A DNA stretch of 64,000 nt from Commensalibacter nepenthis (GCF_029953305.1 NZ_JASBAN010000001.1:186001-250000), one strand, 5' to 3'; positions 1-9,628 are shown, counted from the first letter of the stretch. Translations and numbers: made by a program. The notes: generated by a model from the letters alone, not told the origin.

Positions 1-277
1 AAGAATTGTAAACAGCGTTTTTAACAGAAATATTGCCTTTTTGCTTATAAGAGACATTTCTTACAAGTTTGTTATGATTTTTACCAGAAGTTTTATATGA
101 AACTTTTTTAGCTTTGTAATGATGAACAACTGGTGCAGCAGTTAAAGATTCAAGTGTTAATTTACCAGCTTCTGTTTCTGTAACAATATGTTGTGCTTTT
201 GCAGGAGATGGAGATAAGGAAACAAGTGCGACGGCACCAAAAAGGAAACAAACTGTTTTTTTGAAATGTCTGACCAT
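1..277 (-). CDS. Secreted protein of unknown function, C-terminus outside the window
   Basis: An open frame starts with ATG at 277 and runs off the left edge, giving about 92 codons. The N-terminus (MVRHFKKTVCFLFGAVALVS) has a basic start, a hydrophobic core and a likely AKA-Q signal peptidase I site near residue 28, so the product should be exported. The visible mature part is rich in Lys, Thr and Val with no recognisable motif. It lies downstream of the glutaredoxin gene on the same strand, separated by 158 bp that contain a hairpin, so it probably has its own promoter. The function cannot be assigned from this fragment; the missing C-terminus may hold a recognisable domain. Confidence 0.6.
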   Translation of the reverse strand, partial: MVRHFKKTVCFLFGAVALVSLSPSPAKAQHIVTETEAGKLTLESLTAAPVVHHYKAKKVSYKTSGKNHNKLVRNVSYKQKGNISVKNAVYNS

Positions 278-376
278 ATTAATTGACTCTCTAACGATAT
301 ATATACTAACTGCTGACGGATTACATAATTACGTTAAGAAGCTAACTTATAAATTCATTTTTGGATACATATGAAC

Positions 377-412
377 AAGGAGAAAAATCATTTTTTTTTA
401 ATTTTTCTCCTT
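377..412 (-). terminator. Hairpin downstream of the purine/bolA/grx operon
   Basis: A perfect 12-bp inverted repeat (377-388 against 401-412) with a 12-nt A/T loop lies just after the glutaredoxin stop. It is placed to end transcription of the leftward operon. The U-tract expected after the stem on the minus strand is lacking, so it may work with Rho or protect the mRNA 3' end instead. Confidence 0.4.
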
Positions 413-435
413 ATGTTGCATTTATGATACTAAAG

Positions 436-765
436 TCAATTGCAAGCGATGGATTTTTCTTTTAAGAGTTGAGCTAGCTCACCAGAAGCATACATTTCTC
501 TGACGATATCACAACCACCTACCAACTCACCTTTGATATAAAGTTGAGGGAAAGTTGGCCAGCTTGAGAATTCTTTTAATCCTTGGCGTAAGGAATCGTC
601 TTCTAAAATATTCACATCTTTAAAAGAGACCCCTAAATCTGAAAGGATATGCGTCACTTTTGCAGAAAACCCACAACTTGGAAAGTCTGCTGTGCCTTTC
701 ATAAACAAAACAACATCATTAGAATCAATTACATTTTTAATTTGATCAAAAACAGGATTACTCAT
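436..765 (-). CDS. grxD: Monothiol glutaredoxin, Grx4/GrxD family
   Basis: The 109-residue protein matches the CGFS-type monothiol glutaredoxins in length and motifs. The CGFS active site is at residues 31-34, followed by the WPTFPQLYI segment and the GGCDI glutathione-binding turn. Family members bind a glutathione-ligated [2Fe-2S] cluster in the cytoplasm and pass it to apoproteins, often as a heterodimer with a BolA protein. The gene upstream on the same strand, 21 bp away, encodes a BolA protein, which supports that partnership. It is the last gene of the leftward purine run. The identification is secure; the client proteins are unknown. Confidence 0.95.
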   Translation of the reverse strand: MSNPVFDQIKNVIDSNDVVLFMKGTADFPSCGFSAKVTHILSDLGVSFKDVNILEDDSLRQGLKEFSSWPTFPQLYIKGELVGGCDIVREMYASGELAQLLKEKSIACN

Positions 766-786
766 TACTTTTTTCCAATAGCTATA

Positions 787-1017
787 TTAGGTTGAAGGAG
801 CCTCAGTTTGTAAAGCCAAAGCATGTAGGTCTTGTTGAAGATAGTCCCCTAATGCTTTGTAAACTAACTGATGCTGTTGAACTTTATTTTTGCCAGTAAA
901 TTCTTTTGCTGAAATCTTACAGTAAAAATGCCTGCCGTCCTTTTTCAAAGCACCAACATCAATATCTGCATCAGGAAAAGCTGTTTTTAGGCGTTCTTCA
1001 ATTTCAGATACATCCAT
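787..1017 (-). CDS. bolA: BolA family protein
   Basis: The 76-residue protein has the compact BolA fold signature: the N-terminal helix segment IEERLKTAFPDA, the central DGRHFYCKI strand and the VQQHQLVYKAL helix with the conserved C-terminal histidine used as an iron-sulfur ligand. BolA proteins of this size form [2Fe-2S]-bridged heterodimers with CGFS glutaredoxins. It begins 5 bp after the purL stop and is followed by the glutaredoxin gene, so the three are probably co-transcribed. It could be called BolA or IbaG; the sequence alone does not settle which. Confidence 0.92.
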   Translation of the reverse strand: MDVSEIEERLKTAFPDADIDVGALKKDGRHFYCKISAKEFTGKNKVQQHQLVYKALGDYLQQDLHALALQTEAPST

Positions 1018-1022
1018 TATAA

Positions 1023-3230
1023 CTAGACTTTCATTAATTTTTCAAAAAAACTTTTAGAAGCGGTTTTCATTCTTGTAATCGTCATTACGGCTCCAGAAGG
1101 CATGACAAGACTGTCCCCACCTGTGCAACCAATTTCGCGTGTTGGAATATTTTGTGCTTTGGCTGCTTGCAAGAGCGCGTCTTTTTTGGATGTCATGACC
1201 AAATATCGCGCTTGGTCTTCACCAAACCAATATGCCTCTGGACGCATTCCCACTTCTGGAACATCTAAAGTACAACCAACATTTCCAGCCATTGCCATTT
1301 CAGCAACAGCCACAAGTAATCCACCATCAGAAACATCGTGACAAGCTGCAACCAATCCGTTTGCAATTTGTTCTCTGACAAAATCACCATTACGACGTTC
1401 GGCTTGTAAATCGACTTGAGGTGGATTTCCTGTTTCTTTGCCTAAGATTTCTCTTAACCATAAAGTCTGCCCTAACTCACCTTTGGTTGCGCCAATGACA
1501 ACAAGATCATAATCAGCTTTGAAAGCATTTCCGATTGTTTTAGAAACGTCGTCAATTACACCCAAGGCACCAATAGCAGGTGTTGGTAATACAGAAATAT
1601 TTTCGCCATTTGCATCACGTGTTTCATTATATAATGAAACGTTACCGCTTACCACTGGGAAGTCAAGCGCATTACAGGCATCTTTCATTCCTTCGATCGC
1701 ATCAACAATCTGTCCCATCACTTCTGGTTTTTCTGGATTTCCAAAGTTCAAATTATCAGTCACCGCCAACGGTTTTGCACCAGTTGCTGTGATATTACGC
1801 CATGCTTCCGCAACGGCCTGAGCGCCACCTTGATATGCATCAGCAGCACAGTAACGAGGAGTACAATCAGTGGTTAATGCAAGACCGATTTGAGTTCCAT
1901 CAACGCGAATGATTGCTGCATCGGCCTGACCTGGACGATAAACGGTTTGCCCACCAATCGTGCTATCATATTGATCCCAAATCCAAGAACGAGATGCAAG
2001 ATCGGCGCATCCTAATAATTTAATTAAAGATTGTTCAATACTGACATCAACGTCAAGTGAACCTAAAGGTTCTGGCTTAGGTGAAGGTGCTGTTGGACGA
2101 TGATATAATGGGGCTTCATCAGCCAAAGGTTCCAACGGAATATCAGCTTCAATTTGACCATGATGTTTAATGACAATATGACCTGTATCGGTTAAGTGAC
2201 CGATAATGGCAAAATCTAATTCCCATTTTTCAAAGATTTCTTTTGCAAGGTCAGTACGATCAGGACGTAAAACCATTAACATCCGTTCTTGACTTTCTGA
2301 CAACATCATTTCGTAGGCTGTCATATGCTCTTCACGTTGAGGAACATGGTCAAGATTTAGCTCAATACCGACACCGCCCTTACCTGCCATTTCAACTGCA
2401 GAAGAAGTTAAGCCAGCTGCACCCATATCTTGAATAGCAACAATCGCATCGGTTGCCATTAATTCAAGACAAGCTTCAATTAATAGTTTTTCTACAAAAG
2501 GATCGCCGACTTGAACGGTTGGGCGTTTTGATGCCGCATCCTCATCAAACTCAGCCGATGCCATCGTCGCCCCGTGAATACCGTCACGCCCAGTCTTTGA
2601 ACCAACATAAATAACAGGGTTACCCACACCAGCAGCAGCGGAAAGAAAAATGCGATCTTGCCTGGCAATACCAACATTCATAGCATTGACCAATGGATTG
2701 CCATTATAGCTGGCATGGAAGTTGACTTCACCACCAACCGTTGGAACGCCAACGCAATTTCCGTAACCACCAATACCCCGAACAACACCATCAACAATAT
2801 GACGGGTTGCAGGATGATCGGGACTACCGAAACGTAACGCATTTAAATTCGCAACAGGACGCGCACCCATCGTAAAGACATCACGTAAGATACCGCCAAC
2901 ACCCGTTGCTGCACCTTGATATGGTTCAATAAATGAGGGATGGTTATGGCTTTCCATTTTAAAAATCGCAGCCAAACCTTGCCCAATATCAACGACACCA
3001 GCATTTTCACCTGGACCATGTATCACCCAAGGTGCTTTTGTTGGTAAATTACGCAACCATGCTCTCGAAGATTTATAAGAGCAATGTTCAGACCACATTA
3101 CCGAGAAAATACCAAGCTCTGTCAAGCTAGGGGTTCTGCCCATGATGGTTAATACTTTGGCATATTCATCTGCTGATAAACCGAATTCTTTGCCAAGTTC
3201 TTCATTTACAATAAGCTCTGCTTTACTCAT
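1023..3230 (-). CDS. purL: Phosphoribosylformylglycinamidine synthase, subunit PurL
   Basis: The 735-residue length is that of the small PurL used with separate PurS and PurQ, not the fused enzyme of about 1300 residues. It converts FGAR to FGAM with ATP and glutamine-derived ammonia in the fourth step of purine synthesis. Recognisable features are the N-terminal [10 protein letters not shown] segment, the [19 protein letters not shown] nucleotide-binding stretch, [10 protein letters not shown], and the C-terminal CHDVSDGGL motif. Its ATG overlaps the purQ stop by 4 bp (ATGA), indicating translational coupling. The complex is completed by PurS and PurQ encoded just upstream. Confidence 0.98.
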   Translation of the reverse strand: MSKAELIVNEELGKEFGLSADEYAKVLTIMGRTPSLTELGIFSVMWSEHCSYKSSRAWLRNLPTKAPWVIHGPGENAGVVDIGQGLAAIFKMESHNHPSFIEPYQGAATGVGGILRDVFTMGARPVANLNALRFGSPDHPATRHIVDGVVRGIGGYGNCVGVPTVGGEVNFHASYNGNPLVNAMNVGIARQDRIFLSAAAGVGNPVIYVGSKTGRDGIHGATMASAEFDEDAASKRPTVQVGDPFVEKLLIEACLELMATDAIVAIQDMGAAGLTSSAVEMAGKGGVGIELNLDHVPQREEHMTAYEMMLSESQERMLMVLRPDRTDLAKEIFEKWELDFAIIGHLTDTGHIVIKHHGQIEADIPLEPLADEAPLYHRPTAPSPKPEPLGSLDVDVSIEQSLIKLLGCADLASRSWIWDQYDSTIGGQTVYRPGQADAAIIRVDGTQIGLALTTDCTPRYCAADAYQGGAQAVAEAWRNITATGAKPLAVTDNLNFGNPEKPEVMGQIVDAIEGMKDACNALDFPVVSGNVSLYNETRDANGENISVLPTPAIGALGVIDDVSKTIGNAFKADYDLVVIGATKGELGQTLWLREILGKETGNPPQVDLQAERRNGDFVREQIANGLVAACHDVSDGGLLVAVAEMAMAGNVGCTLDVPEVGMRPEAYWFGEDQARYLVMTSKKDALLQAAKAQNIPTREIGCTGGDSLVMPSGAVMTITRMKTASKSFFEKLMKV

Positions 3231-3928
3231 CGTGTTAATGTCTCCATGATTCCTTGGAAAAGAGGTTTTCCATCTTCGCTACCCATTAAAGGGTCAACCA
3301 TATCTTCTGGATGGGGCATCATCCCACAAATACGACCTGTTTGATCGACAATCCCAGCAATGGCATTAATGCTGCCATTAGGATTATAATCAGAGTTCAA
3401 TGGATCAATGTCTCCTGTTGGAGAGGTATAACGAAATACAACTTGCCCCTCGCCTTCAAGACGCTTCAATCCTTCAGCATCACAAAAATAATTTCCATCC
3501 CCGTGTGCTGTAGCTGTTCTGAAAACGTCCCCTTGCCTCCACCCTTTGGTAAAGGCAGTGTCATTACGTTCAATACGCAAATGACAATCTCTGGAAAGAA
3601 ATCTTAGACTTGCATTCGGCAGTAACGCACCTGGCAATAAGTTTGCTTCAGTCAAGATTTGGAAACCATTACAAACACCCATGATATATCCGCCTTTTTG
3701 TGCAAAGGCTTGGATTTCACGCATGATGGGAGAATGTGCCGCCATTGCACCACAACGTAAATAATCCCCATAACTGAAACCACCGGGCAAAACAACCATA
3801 TCAAGTTGTGGTAATGCTGTTTCACGATGCCAAATAATTTGAAGGGTAAACCCTGTCACACGTTCAAAAGCGATAACCATATCTCGTTCGCGATTGGTAC
3901 CTGGAAATACAACGATACCTATTTTCAT
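3227..3928 (-). CDS. purQ: Phosphoribosylformylglycinamidine synthase, glutaminase subunit PurQ
   Basis: A class I glutamine amidotransferase of 233 residues. It hydrolyses glutamine and delivers ammonia to PurL. The nucleophile is Cys86 in GVCNGFQ and the other triad members are His206 and Glu208 in MMPHPEDM. The FPGTN segment at residues 8-12 matches the start of the family. It overlaps purL by 4 bp and starts only 3 bp after the small secreted-protein gene, so its ribosome binding site lies in or next to the end of that gene. The identification is secure. Confidence 0.97.
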   Translation of the reverse strand: MKIGIVVFPGTNRERDMVIAFERVTGFTLQIIWHRETALPQLDMVVLPGGFSYGDYLRCGAMAAHSPIMREIQAFAQKGGYIMGVCNGFQILTEANLLPGALLPNASLRFLSRDCHLRIERNDTAFTKGWRQGDVFRTATAHGDGNYFCDAEGLKRLEGEGQVVFRYTSPTGDIDPLNSDYNPNGSINAIAGIVDQTGRICGMMPHPEDMVDPLMGSEDGKPLFQGIMETLTR

Positions 3929-3931
3929 GAT

Positions 3932-4324
3932 CTATTTTCCATTTTTCATAGAAGGACATGGATAAGCATCATGTAATGCCGTGAATACAGATGCCCCAGC
4001 AGGTTGAGATAATTTATCTGAGTGACCATCCATCCAAGCAATAACTTTGCTTCTCATTTCTTTACCAGAAACATTGGTGGCAATACAAAAACCAGCAGGT
4101 GCATTGGCATCCCCTTGGTTTTTTGCAAACATTTTAGCATATGCAACAGAATCTGCGATCCCGCTGATGTAAGCATCACAGGCTTGCAAAGATTTTGTAT
4201 TTTTACAGATTTGCAAAAATTTACCTGTTTGTAAGGGAGTTACTCTTTGCGCCAGCGCAGATTGAACACCAAAAACTGCCATCAATCCAAACCCAGCTAA
4301 AAGAAAAATTGTTTTTGTGTTCAT
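3932..4324 (-). CDS. Small secreted Rap1a/Tai-like protein embedded in the pur operon
   Basis: The 130-residue protein has a typical signal peptide (hydrophobic core at about residues 6-21, cleavage near ALA-Q at 25/26). The mature part shows the spacing of the Rap1a/Tai immunity-like fold: LQICKN, ACDAYISGIADS, GFCIATNV and a terminal ALHDAYPCP, with four cysteines able to form two disulfides. Family members are periplasmic; some are immunity proteins for type VI amidase effectors, but most have no known role. No T6SS gene is nearby. Its ATG overlaps the purS stop and purQ follows after 3 bp, so it is co-translated with purine genes. I assign the fold, not a function. Confidence 0.7.
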   Translation of the reverse strand: MNTKTIFLLAGFGLMAVFGVQSALAQRVTPLQTGKFLQICKNTKSLQACDAYISGIADSVAYAKMFAKNQGDANAPAGFCIATNVSGKEMRSKVIAWMDGHSDKLSQPAGASVFTALHDAYPCPSMKNGK

Positions 4325-4563
4325 GCCATAACCTCAACTTGGAAGTCTTCGATCACGCCATTTGCCAAGAGTTGTTGAGCCATTTCCGTAGCTCTGACCT
4401 TGGCTTTTTCAGGAGAGGTTTCAGAGACTTCAAGATCAACAACACGACCTACACGAACATCTTGAACTTCTTGAAAAGACAAATTATGTAGCGCATGATT
4501 AATTGCTTTGCCTTGAGGGTCTAAAACCCCTTGCTTTAACATAATAATTAAACGAACTTTCAT
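4321..4563 (-). CDS. purS: Phosphoribosylformylglycinamidine synthase subunit PurS
   Basis: An 80-residue protein with the PurS pattern: KVRLIIMLKQGVLDPQGKAI at the start, then VQDVRVGRVVDLEV and a C-terminal VIEDFQVEV strand. PurS dimers bridge PurL and PurQ in the three-part FGAM synthase. It starts directly at the end of purC and its stop overlaps the ATG of the following secreted-protein gene by 4 bp. The length and position inside a purC-purQ-purL run leave little doubt. Confidence 0.95.
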   Translation of the reverse strand: MKVRLIIMLKQGVLDPQGKAINHALHNLSFQEVQDVRVGRVVDLEVSETSPEKAKVRATEMAQQLLANGVIEDFQVEVMA

Positions 4564-5334
4564 TTAGATACTCTCCAAGCCTTCTTTACCTTTAAGGGAT
4601 TCAATATTTGATTCTGGTATAATTTTTAAACGACGCGCCACTTCTTGATAGGCTTCTTCAACCTTACCAAGATCACGACGGAAACGGTCTTTATCCAGCT
4701 TTTCGCCACTTTCAATATCCCAAAAACGACAATTATCTGGTGAAATTTCATCAGCTAGAACGATATGAGATTCATCATCTTTCCAATATCTGCCAAATTC
4801 CAGTTTGAAATCAATTAATTTGATACCAACGCCAAGCAACAAGCCACTTAAGAAATCATTAATTCTGAGCGTATAAGTAACGATTTCGTCCATTTCTTGA
4901 ACGGTCGCCCAATTGAATGCGGTGATATAATCTTCTAATACCAACGGATCATTGAGATCATCATTTTTAAGGTAATATTCAACCAAAGGACGAGGTAGAC
5001 GCAGACCTTCTTCTAACCCTAAACGTTTAACAATGCTGCCAGCAGCTACATTGCGAACAACGATTTCAAGTGGAATAATTTCAACAGCTTTAACCAACTG
5101 TTCGCGCATGTTCAACCGACGAATGAAATGGGTTGGAATGCCAATATCTTCAATTTGAGACATTAAATATTCGCTGATGCGATTATTTAAAACACCTTTG
5201 CCTGTAATGATCCCTTTTTTGGCACCATTTCCAGCTGTGGCATCATCTTTGAAATATTGAACGATTGTTCCAGGTTCTGGCCCCTCATAGAGGATTTTTG
5301 CCTTACCTTCATAAATTTGTCTACGGCGGGTCAT
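4564..5334 (-). CDS. purC: Phosphoribosylaminoimidazole-succinocarboxamide synthase (SAICAR synthetase)
   Basis: The 256-residue protein joins aspartate to CAIR with ATP. It carries the N-terminal [15 protein letters not shown] nucleotide-binding stretch, the VVRNVAAGS signature, and the conserved [12 protein letters not shown] and [11 protein letters not shown] segments. The length is normal for the short bacterial form. It is followed without a gap by purS. It lies 134 bp after purB on the same strand, and that gap contains a 9-bp perfect hairpin, so purB and purC may be separately controlled. Confidence 0.97.
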   Translation of the reverse strand: MTRRRQIYEGKAKILYEGPEPGTIVQYFKDDATAGNGAKKGIITGKGVLNNRISEYLMSQIEDIGIPTHFIRRLNMREQLVKAVEIIPLEIVVRNVAAGSIVKRLGLEEGLRLPRPLVEYYLKNDDLNDPLVLEDYITAFNWATVQEMDEIVTYTLRINDFLSGLLLGVGIKLIDFKLEFGRYWKDDESHIVLADEISPDNCRFWDIESGEKLDKDRFRRDLGKVEEAYQEVARRLKIIPESNIESLKGKEGLESI

Positions 5335-5432
5335 ATATGTCCCTTAATATATCGTAATAATGTTGTAACAATTAAATAATGTCTAATGCATCATTTCAGT
5401 ATTATTTAATATCATAAATATCATATTGACAG

Positions 5433-5455
5433 AATAGCTTGATTTACAAGCTATT
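5433..5455 (-). promoter_or_regulatory. Hairpin between purB and purC
   Basis: A perfect inverted repeat has arms at 5433-5441 and 5447-5455 with a 5-nt loop, lying just after the purB stop in the direction of transcription. There is no U-tract on either side, so it is not a standard intrinsic terminator. It could stabilise the purB mRNA 3' end or partly separate purB from the purC-L genes. Confidence 0.3.
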
Positions 5456-5468
5456 TTATCAAAGATAA

Positions 5469-6824
5469 TTAATTCTTTGGTTTAGGTCCTGTTTCACCAA
5501 AAACATTTTGATAAATGTGATCTAGGTTTTGAACATGCATGCTGCCGTCCATTGCTTTATCTAGGATCGAAGAATCAATGCGCCCAGTGATTTCAGGATC
5601 ACTCTCTAAATTCTCTCTAAAGCTTTTACCTTCAGGCTTTCCTAATTTTGTCCAAGTTTCCATCGCTGAGCGTTGAACAATACGATAAGATTGCTCTCTT
5701 GATAATCCTGCACGAGCCAATGCCAATAAGACTTCACCAGAATGAACGACACCACCAAGACTTTCGATATTTTCTTGCATACGTTCAGGATATATAACCA
5801 ATTTTTCAATAACACTGGCCAGTCTATTTAATGCGAAATCAAGGGTAATCGTGCCATCAGGACAAATCATACGTTCAACAGAAGAATGGCTGATATCACG
5901 TTCATGCCATAAAGCTACATTTTCCATCGCTGGAACGACATGAGAACGAACAATACGAGCCAAGCCAGTCAAATTTTCTGTTAATACTGGATTGCGTTTA
6001 TGTGGCATTGCAGAAGACCCCTTTTGGTCAGGATGAAAATATTCTTCTGCTTCACGCACTTCAGAACGTTGAAGATGTCTAATTTCGATTGCTAGACGTT
6101 CAATAGAGCTAGCAATAACCCCCAATGTTGCAAAAAAAGCTGCATGGCGATCTCGTGGAATAACTTGAGTTGAAACAGGTTCTGCACTTAGACCAAGTTT
6201 TTCAGCAACATAAATTTCTATTCTTGGGTCAATATGCGCATAGGTTCCGACTGCACCAGAAATCGCACAAGTTGCAATTTCTTGACGTGCTTGTAATAAA
6301 CGCGCCTTGTTACGAGCAAATTCTGCGTAATATCCTGCTAATTTTAAACCAAAAGTCACCGGTTCTGCATGAATGGCGTGGCTACGTCCAATCGTTAGGG
6401 TATATTTATGTTCAAAAGCACGTTTTTTTAATGCTTCCAAAACTCTATCCAAATCTTCTAATAAAATATCAGCAGCCTGAGTTAATTGAACAGATAAACA
6501 GGTATCTAATACATCGGATGATGTCATGCCCATATGCACAAAACGGCTATCTTCACCAATATTTTCAGCAAGCCATGTTAAAAAAGCAATCACATCGTGA
6601 CGTACTTTTGCTTCAATAGCATCAATTTTAGCAACATCTTCGGCATTGAATGTAGCCATGGCTTTGTCGCCATTTTCACGGATATTTTTTGCAGATTCTT
6701 TAGGGATAAAATCATATTTGGCCATAGCTTCACAGGCTAATGCTTCAATTTTAAACCAAATACGATAACGATTTTCAGGTGCCCAAATCGCAGTCATTAC
6801 TGGGCGGCTATAACGCGGTATCAT
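5469..6824 (-). CDS. purB: Adenylosuccinate lyase
   Basis: The 451-residue protein belongs to the fumarase/aspartase superfamily and cleaves SAICAR and adenylosuccinate, releasing fumarate. The superfamily signature is SSAMPHKRNP at about residues 273-282. The conserved GRSHAIHAEPVTFG block around residue 150 carries one catalytic histidine, and MGMTSSDVLDT lies near residue 100. It heads the leftward purine run. A likely promoter overlaps an inverted repeat about 120 bp upstream. Confidence 0.97.
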   Translation of the reverse strand: MIPRYSRPVMTAIWAPENRYRIWFKIEALACEAMAKYDFIPKESAKNIRENGDKAMATFNAEDVAKIDAIEAKVRHDVIAFLTWLAENIGEDSRFVHMGMTSSDVLDTCLSVQLTQAADILLEDLDRVLEALKKRAFEHKYTLTIGRSHAIHAEPVTFGLKLAGYYAEFARNKARLLQARQEIATCAISGAVGTYAHIDPRIEIYVAEKLGLSAEPVSTQVIPRDRHAAFFATLGVIASSIERLAIEIRHLQRSEVREAEEYFHPDQKGSSAMPHKRNPVLTENLTGLARIVRSHVVPAMENVALWHERDISHSSVERMICPDGTITLDFALNRLASVIEKLVIYPERMQENIESLGGVVHSGEVLLALARAGLSREQSYRIVQRSAMETWTKLGKPEGKSFRENLESDPEITGRIDSSILDKAMDGSMHVQNLDHIYQNVFGETGPKPKN

Positions 6825-6946
6825 CCCCGTCGTTCCTTTCTATGTCGATAGCTTAAAAAAAAGTTATATCATAATTTTTATAGCTTTCATCCAGAATTTT
6901 ATATTTCATTCAATAAATATTTATGGAATAGACTTTGCAAAATAGT

Positions 6947-6981
6947 ATTATACTTATTTTAAACATGTTTTTAAAATAAGT
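6947..6981 (-). promoter_or_regulatory. Putative purB promoter overlapped by a palindromic operator-like repeat
   Basis: Arms at 6952-6961 and 6972-6981 form a perfect 10-bp inverted repeat, and the 10-nt centre contains the smaller palindrome AACATGTT. On the minus strand the repeat runs straight into TATAAT (6952 to 6947), a consensus -10 box, with a weak TTAAAA -35 candidate 17 bp upstream. A dyad covering the promoter spacer is the usual place for a repressor site. It lies between divergent purB and the transglycosylase gene, so it might serve either. The regulator is unknown. Confidence 0.35.
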
Positions 6982-7074
6982 GTGATCTGCTTATTATCAT
7001 TCAGGACAACTCGAATACTCCACTAAGCAACTTATTTAAATTGATATTTATTTTTATCTAGGGTCGATTTTTAA

Positions 7075-9078
7075 ATGCACATTTCAACAATAAAATCTTT
7101 CTTTAACCTGACAACAGTTTTAACTGTTTTCTCTATGACACTTGTTGGATGTAGCAGCAGTAATCCTGTTAAATCTCAACCATCTACACAACAGCAAAAT
7201 GCTCCATCTTTGTATTCTACAATCCCGCAAGCATTCTCAGTTAAAAATGGAAATGTGGGTGTTGGTTTGGCTGCTAATGCGACGGTGCAAGAAAAAGTTA
7301 ATTTATACTTACAACTTTTACAACCTAATGGAGGAGATGCGTCTACTTATACGCAATTTACAAGTCAAAATCCCACATGGCCCAACCATCAAATCTTTCT
7401 GAAAAAAATGCAACAAGCATTGCTGACGGAAACCAATAGAAATATCATTGATAATATTTGTCAAAACCAATCTATTACGACAGCAGATGCATTGTCTTTT
7501 TGTGCACAACAATCAAAAATGAGTAATCATTTAATTCAACAAGCAAAAGACGCATGGACACATTCGATTACAAAAGCAACTGATGCACAAATAGTCAATG
7601 CTGCATTTTCAGATCATTTTAATGCACAAGATCAATGGGCAAGATTTAATATGCTTGAATCTCGTGGTCTTTTATCGGCAGCCTCCCAGCAAATACAATA
7701 TCTACAATTATCGGAACAAAAAATTGCTTTTGCAATTATTGCTTTGCGCCGACAACAACCAACAGCAGAAAGTATAATAGCTTCTTTGAGCAGATCTGAA
7801 TTAAAAACTCCAGGATTAGTTTATGCACGCTTACGTTGGTTAAGATCACAAAACCGAAATGATGAAGCTGCGAAATTATGGCAAGATATCGGATTACAAA
7901 CAGAACGCAACTCCGATCAAAAACGTTTTTGGATTGAACGAAATAGCCTTATCCGTTCTTTGTTAGATAATGGCGATAATAAAACAGCCTATGCCTTGGC
8001 ATCCGTTAATGCGTGCAACAATAACAGTTGCGAATACGATTCAACATTTTTAGCAGGTTGGATCGCTTTAAGAAAACTAAATAAAGCCTCGGAATCAATT
8101 GGTTATTTTAAAAAATTAACACAAGCAAGTTCTGTTATTACAACCAGCAGAGGCTATTATTGGTTGGGTCGTGCCTATCAGAATATGAATAATGCCTCTT
8201 CTGCCAGAGAATCTTGGCAGCAAGCAGCGCAATATCCAACCTGCTTTTATGGACAAATGGCAATTGCAGAGTTGGAAAATATTCATAAGGGTAGCGTCAT
8301 TTTAGATCCATCACTTATCTCTAGTGCTGTGACTAAATATTTATCAGCTATCAAAGAACCTTCATGGTCTTCTGCTGAGTTAAATTCTTTCAAAAATAAT
8401 GAGTTAGTACAAGCTGCACAAATATTGGTTGCACAAAATGATCTTGCCCATGCGCGTCCGTTTTTACTTGCACAAAATAAAGTAAGCACTTCAACAGTTG
8501 AACAAACCATCAATGCCAGAGTATCTAATCAAATGGGTTTAGCAGATGATGCTGTAACAATCGCTCGTTATTCTGGAGCAAAAGGCATTATTCTATTACA
8601 AGATGGATGGCCTCGCCCTTATACTATTCCAGCATCAAATTTGCCTTCAGGATTAGAATTGGGTGTGATGAGGCAAGAAAGTAGTTTTAACCCTGTTATT
8701 GTCAGCCCATCTAATGCTTATGGATTAATGCAACTCTTGCCGTCTACCGCCAAAGAAGTTGCTGTTCAAATTGGATTACCAGCTAAAATGGGATCACCAG
8801 GCAATTTAGTTGTGCCAGATAATAATATTAAACTAGGAACTGCATATCTGGAAAAATTACTTGCTCGCTTTAACAATGTTATTCCTTATGCCGTGGCTGG
8901 ATATAATGGCGGACCCAATCGAGTAAAACAGTGGATTATGCAATATGGTGATCCCGCAAGCAACCCTGATGCACAAAATGAGTTGATTGATTGGATAGAG
9001 CAAATTCCTTATACTGAAACAAGAAATTATGTTCAAAGAGTGATTGAAAATATGATTATCTATCAAACAAAAAATTAA
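7075..9078 (+). CDS. slt: Lipoprotein soluble lytic murein transglycosylase
   Basis: The 667-residue protein starts with a lipoprotein signal whose lipobox LVGC ends at Cys26. A long helical superhelix with TPR-like repeats fills about residues 60-500, and a C-terminal SLT (family 1) domain follows. Catalytic Glu535 sits in the MRQESSFNP motif, then NAYGLMQLLPSTA and the VAGYNGGPNRV segment. Such enzymes cleave the MurNAc-GlcNAc bond to form 1,6-anhydroMurNAc in the periplasm. E. coli Slt70 is soluble, whereas this copy appears membrane-anchored. The PncC-type gene follows 43 bp downstream. Confidence 0.93.
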   Translation: MHISTIKSFFNLTTVLTVFSMTLVGCSSSNPVKSQPSTQQQNAPSLYSTIPQAFSVKNGNVGVGLAANATVQEKVNLYLQLLQPNGGDASTYTQFTSQNPTWPNHQIFLKKMQQALLTETNRNIIDNICQNQSITTADALSFCAQQSKMSNHLIQQAKDAWTHSITKATDAQIVNAAFSDHFNAQDQWARFNMLESRGLLSAASQQIQYLQLSEQKIAFAIIALRRQQPTAESIIASLSRSELKTPGLVYARLRWLRSQNRNDEAAKLWQDIGLQTERNSDQKRFWIERNSLIRSLLDNGDNKTAYALASVNACNNNSCEYDSTFLAGWIALRKLNKASESIGYFKKLTQASSVITTSRGYYWLGRAYQNMNNASSARESWQQAAQYPTCFYGQMAIAELENIHKGSVILDPSLISSAVTKYLSAIKEPSWSSAELNSFKNNELVQAAQILVAQNDLAHARPFLLAQNKVSTSTVEQTINARVSNQMGLADDAVTIARYSGAKGIILLQDGWPRPYTIPASNLPSGLELGVMRQESSFNPVIVSPSNAYGLMQLLPSTAKEVAVQIGLPAKMGSPGNLVVPDNNIKLGTAYLEKLLARFNNVIPYAVAGYNGGPNRVKQWIMQYGDPASNPDAQNELIDWIEQIPYTETRNYVQRVIENMIIYQTKN

Positions 9079-9121
9079 TCAACATTAATTAAAATAAATG
9101 AACCAAAGAGGATACAATTTT

Positions 9122-9619
9122 ATGAATAGTGACTATTTACACCATCAATTATCCTCTTTATGTTCAGAATTTTCCAAATTTTGTCAGGCATCTAACTTTA
9201 AACTTGTAACGGCAGAAAGCTGTACATCGGGCTTGATTAGTGGTTATTTAACAGATTTGCCCGGATCTTCTGCTTATATAGAAGGCGGATTTGTGACTTA
9301 TTCTAATGAGATGAAAGTCGCTCTTTTAGAAGTTAAACAAGAAAGTTTAGATCAATTCGGTGCTGTTAGCGAGCAAGTGGCTCTTGAAATGGTTATTGGA
9401 GCGTTAAAAAAAGCACCTCAAGCGAATATTGCTGTTTCCGTTACTGGGTTTGCAGGACCTGATCCCTCAATGAAAAATTCGGTTGGCTTAGTGTGGATAG
9501 CCCTTCAAAAAAAGGGACAAAATGCAATTGCTTACCAATATAATTTTTCAGGCAATAGAGAGGAAATAAGACTGAAAACCGTTATTCAAACCATCAAATT
9601 AATGTTGCTTTCATTCTAA
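9122..9619 (+). CDS. pncC: CinA C-terminal-domain nicotinamide-nucleotide amidase (PncC-type)
   Basis: A protein of 165 residues that consists only of the CinA C-terminal domain. The motifs TAESCTSGLISGYLTDLPGS, GGFVTYSNEMK and VTGFAGPDPS are characteristic. Family members deamidate nicotinamide mononucleotide to nicotinate mononucleotide in pyridine nucleotide recycling. I chose the ATG at 9122 because AGAGG lies about 12 bp upstream; an in-frame ATG at 9098 has no ribosome binding site. A bidirectional terminator follows. In many alphaproteobacteria this gene is found near lipA and a Coq10-type gene, as here. Confidence 0.9.
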   Translation: MNSDYLHHQLSSLCSEFSKFCQASNFKLVTAESCTSGLISGYLTDLPGSSAYIEGGFVTYSNEMKVALLEVKQESLDQFGAVSEQVALEMVIGALKKAPQANIAVSVTGFAGPDPSMKNSVGLVWIALQKKGQNAIAYQYNFSGNREEIRLKTVIQTIKLMLLSF

Positions 9620-9628
9620 TTATAAACA

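Noticed and set aside
3932-4324. The Rap1a-like gene as a type VI secretion immunity protein
   Set aside because: No T6SS component or amidase effector lies nearby, and most members of this fold are not immunity proteins.
6170-6619. A 149-codon open frame on the plus strand opposite purB
   Set aside because: It lies wholly inside purB, has no ribosome binding site, and its product (rich in Leu, Gln and His) is typical of an antisense shadow.
9098-9121. An earlier ATG for the pncC gene
   Set aside because: There is no ribosome binding site before it, while AGAGG precedes the ATG at 9122, where the family-like sequence starts.
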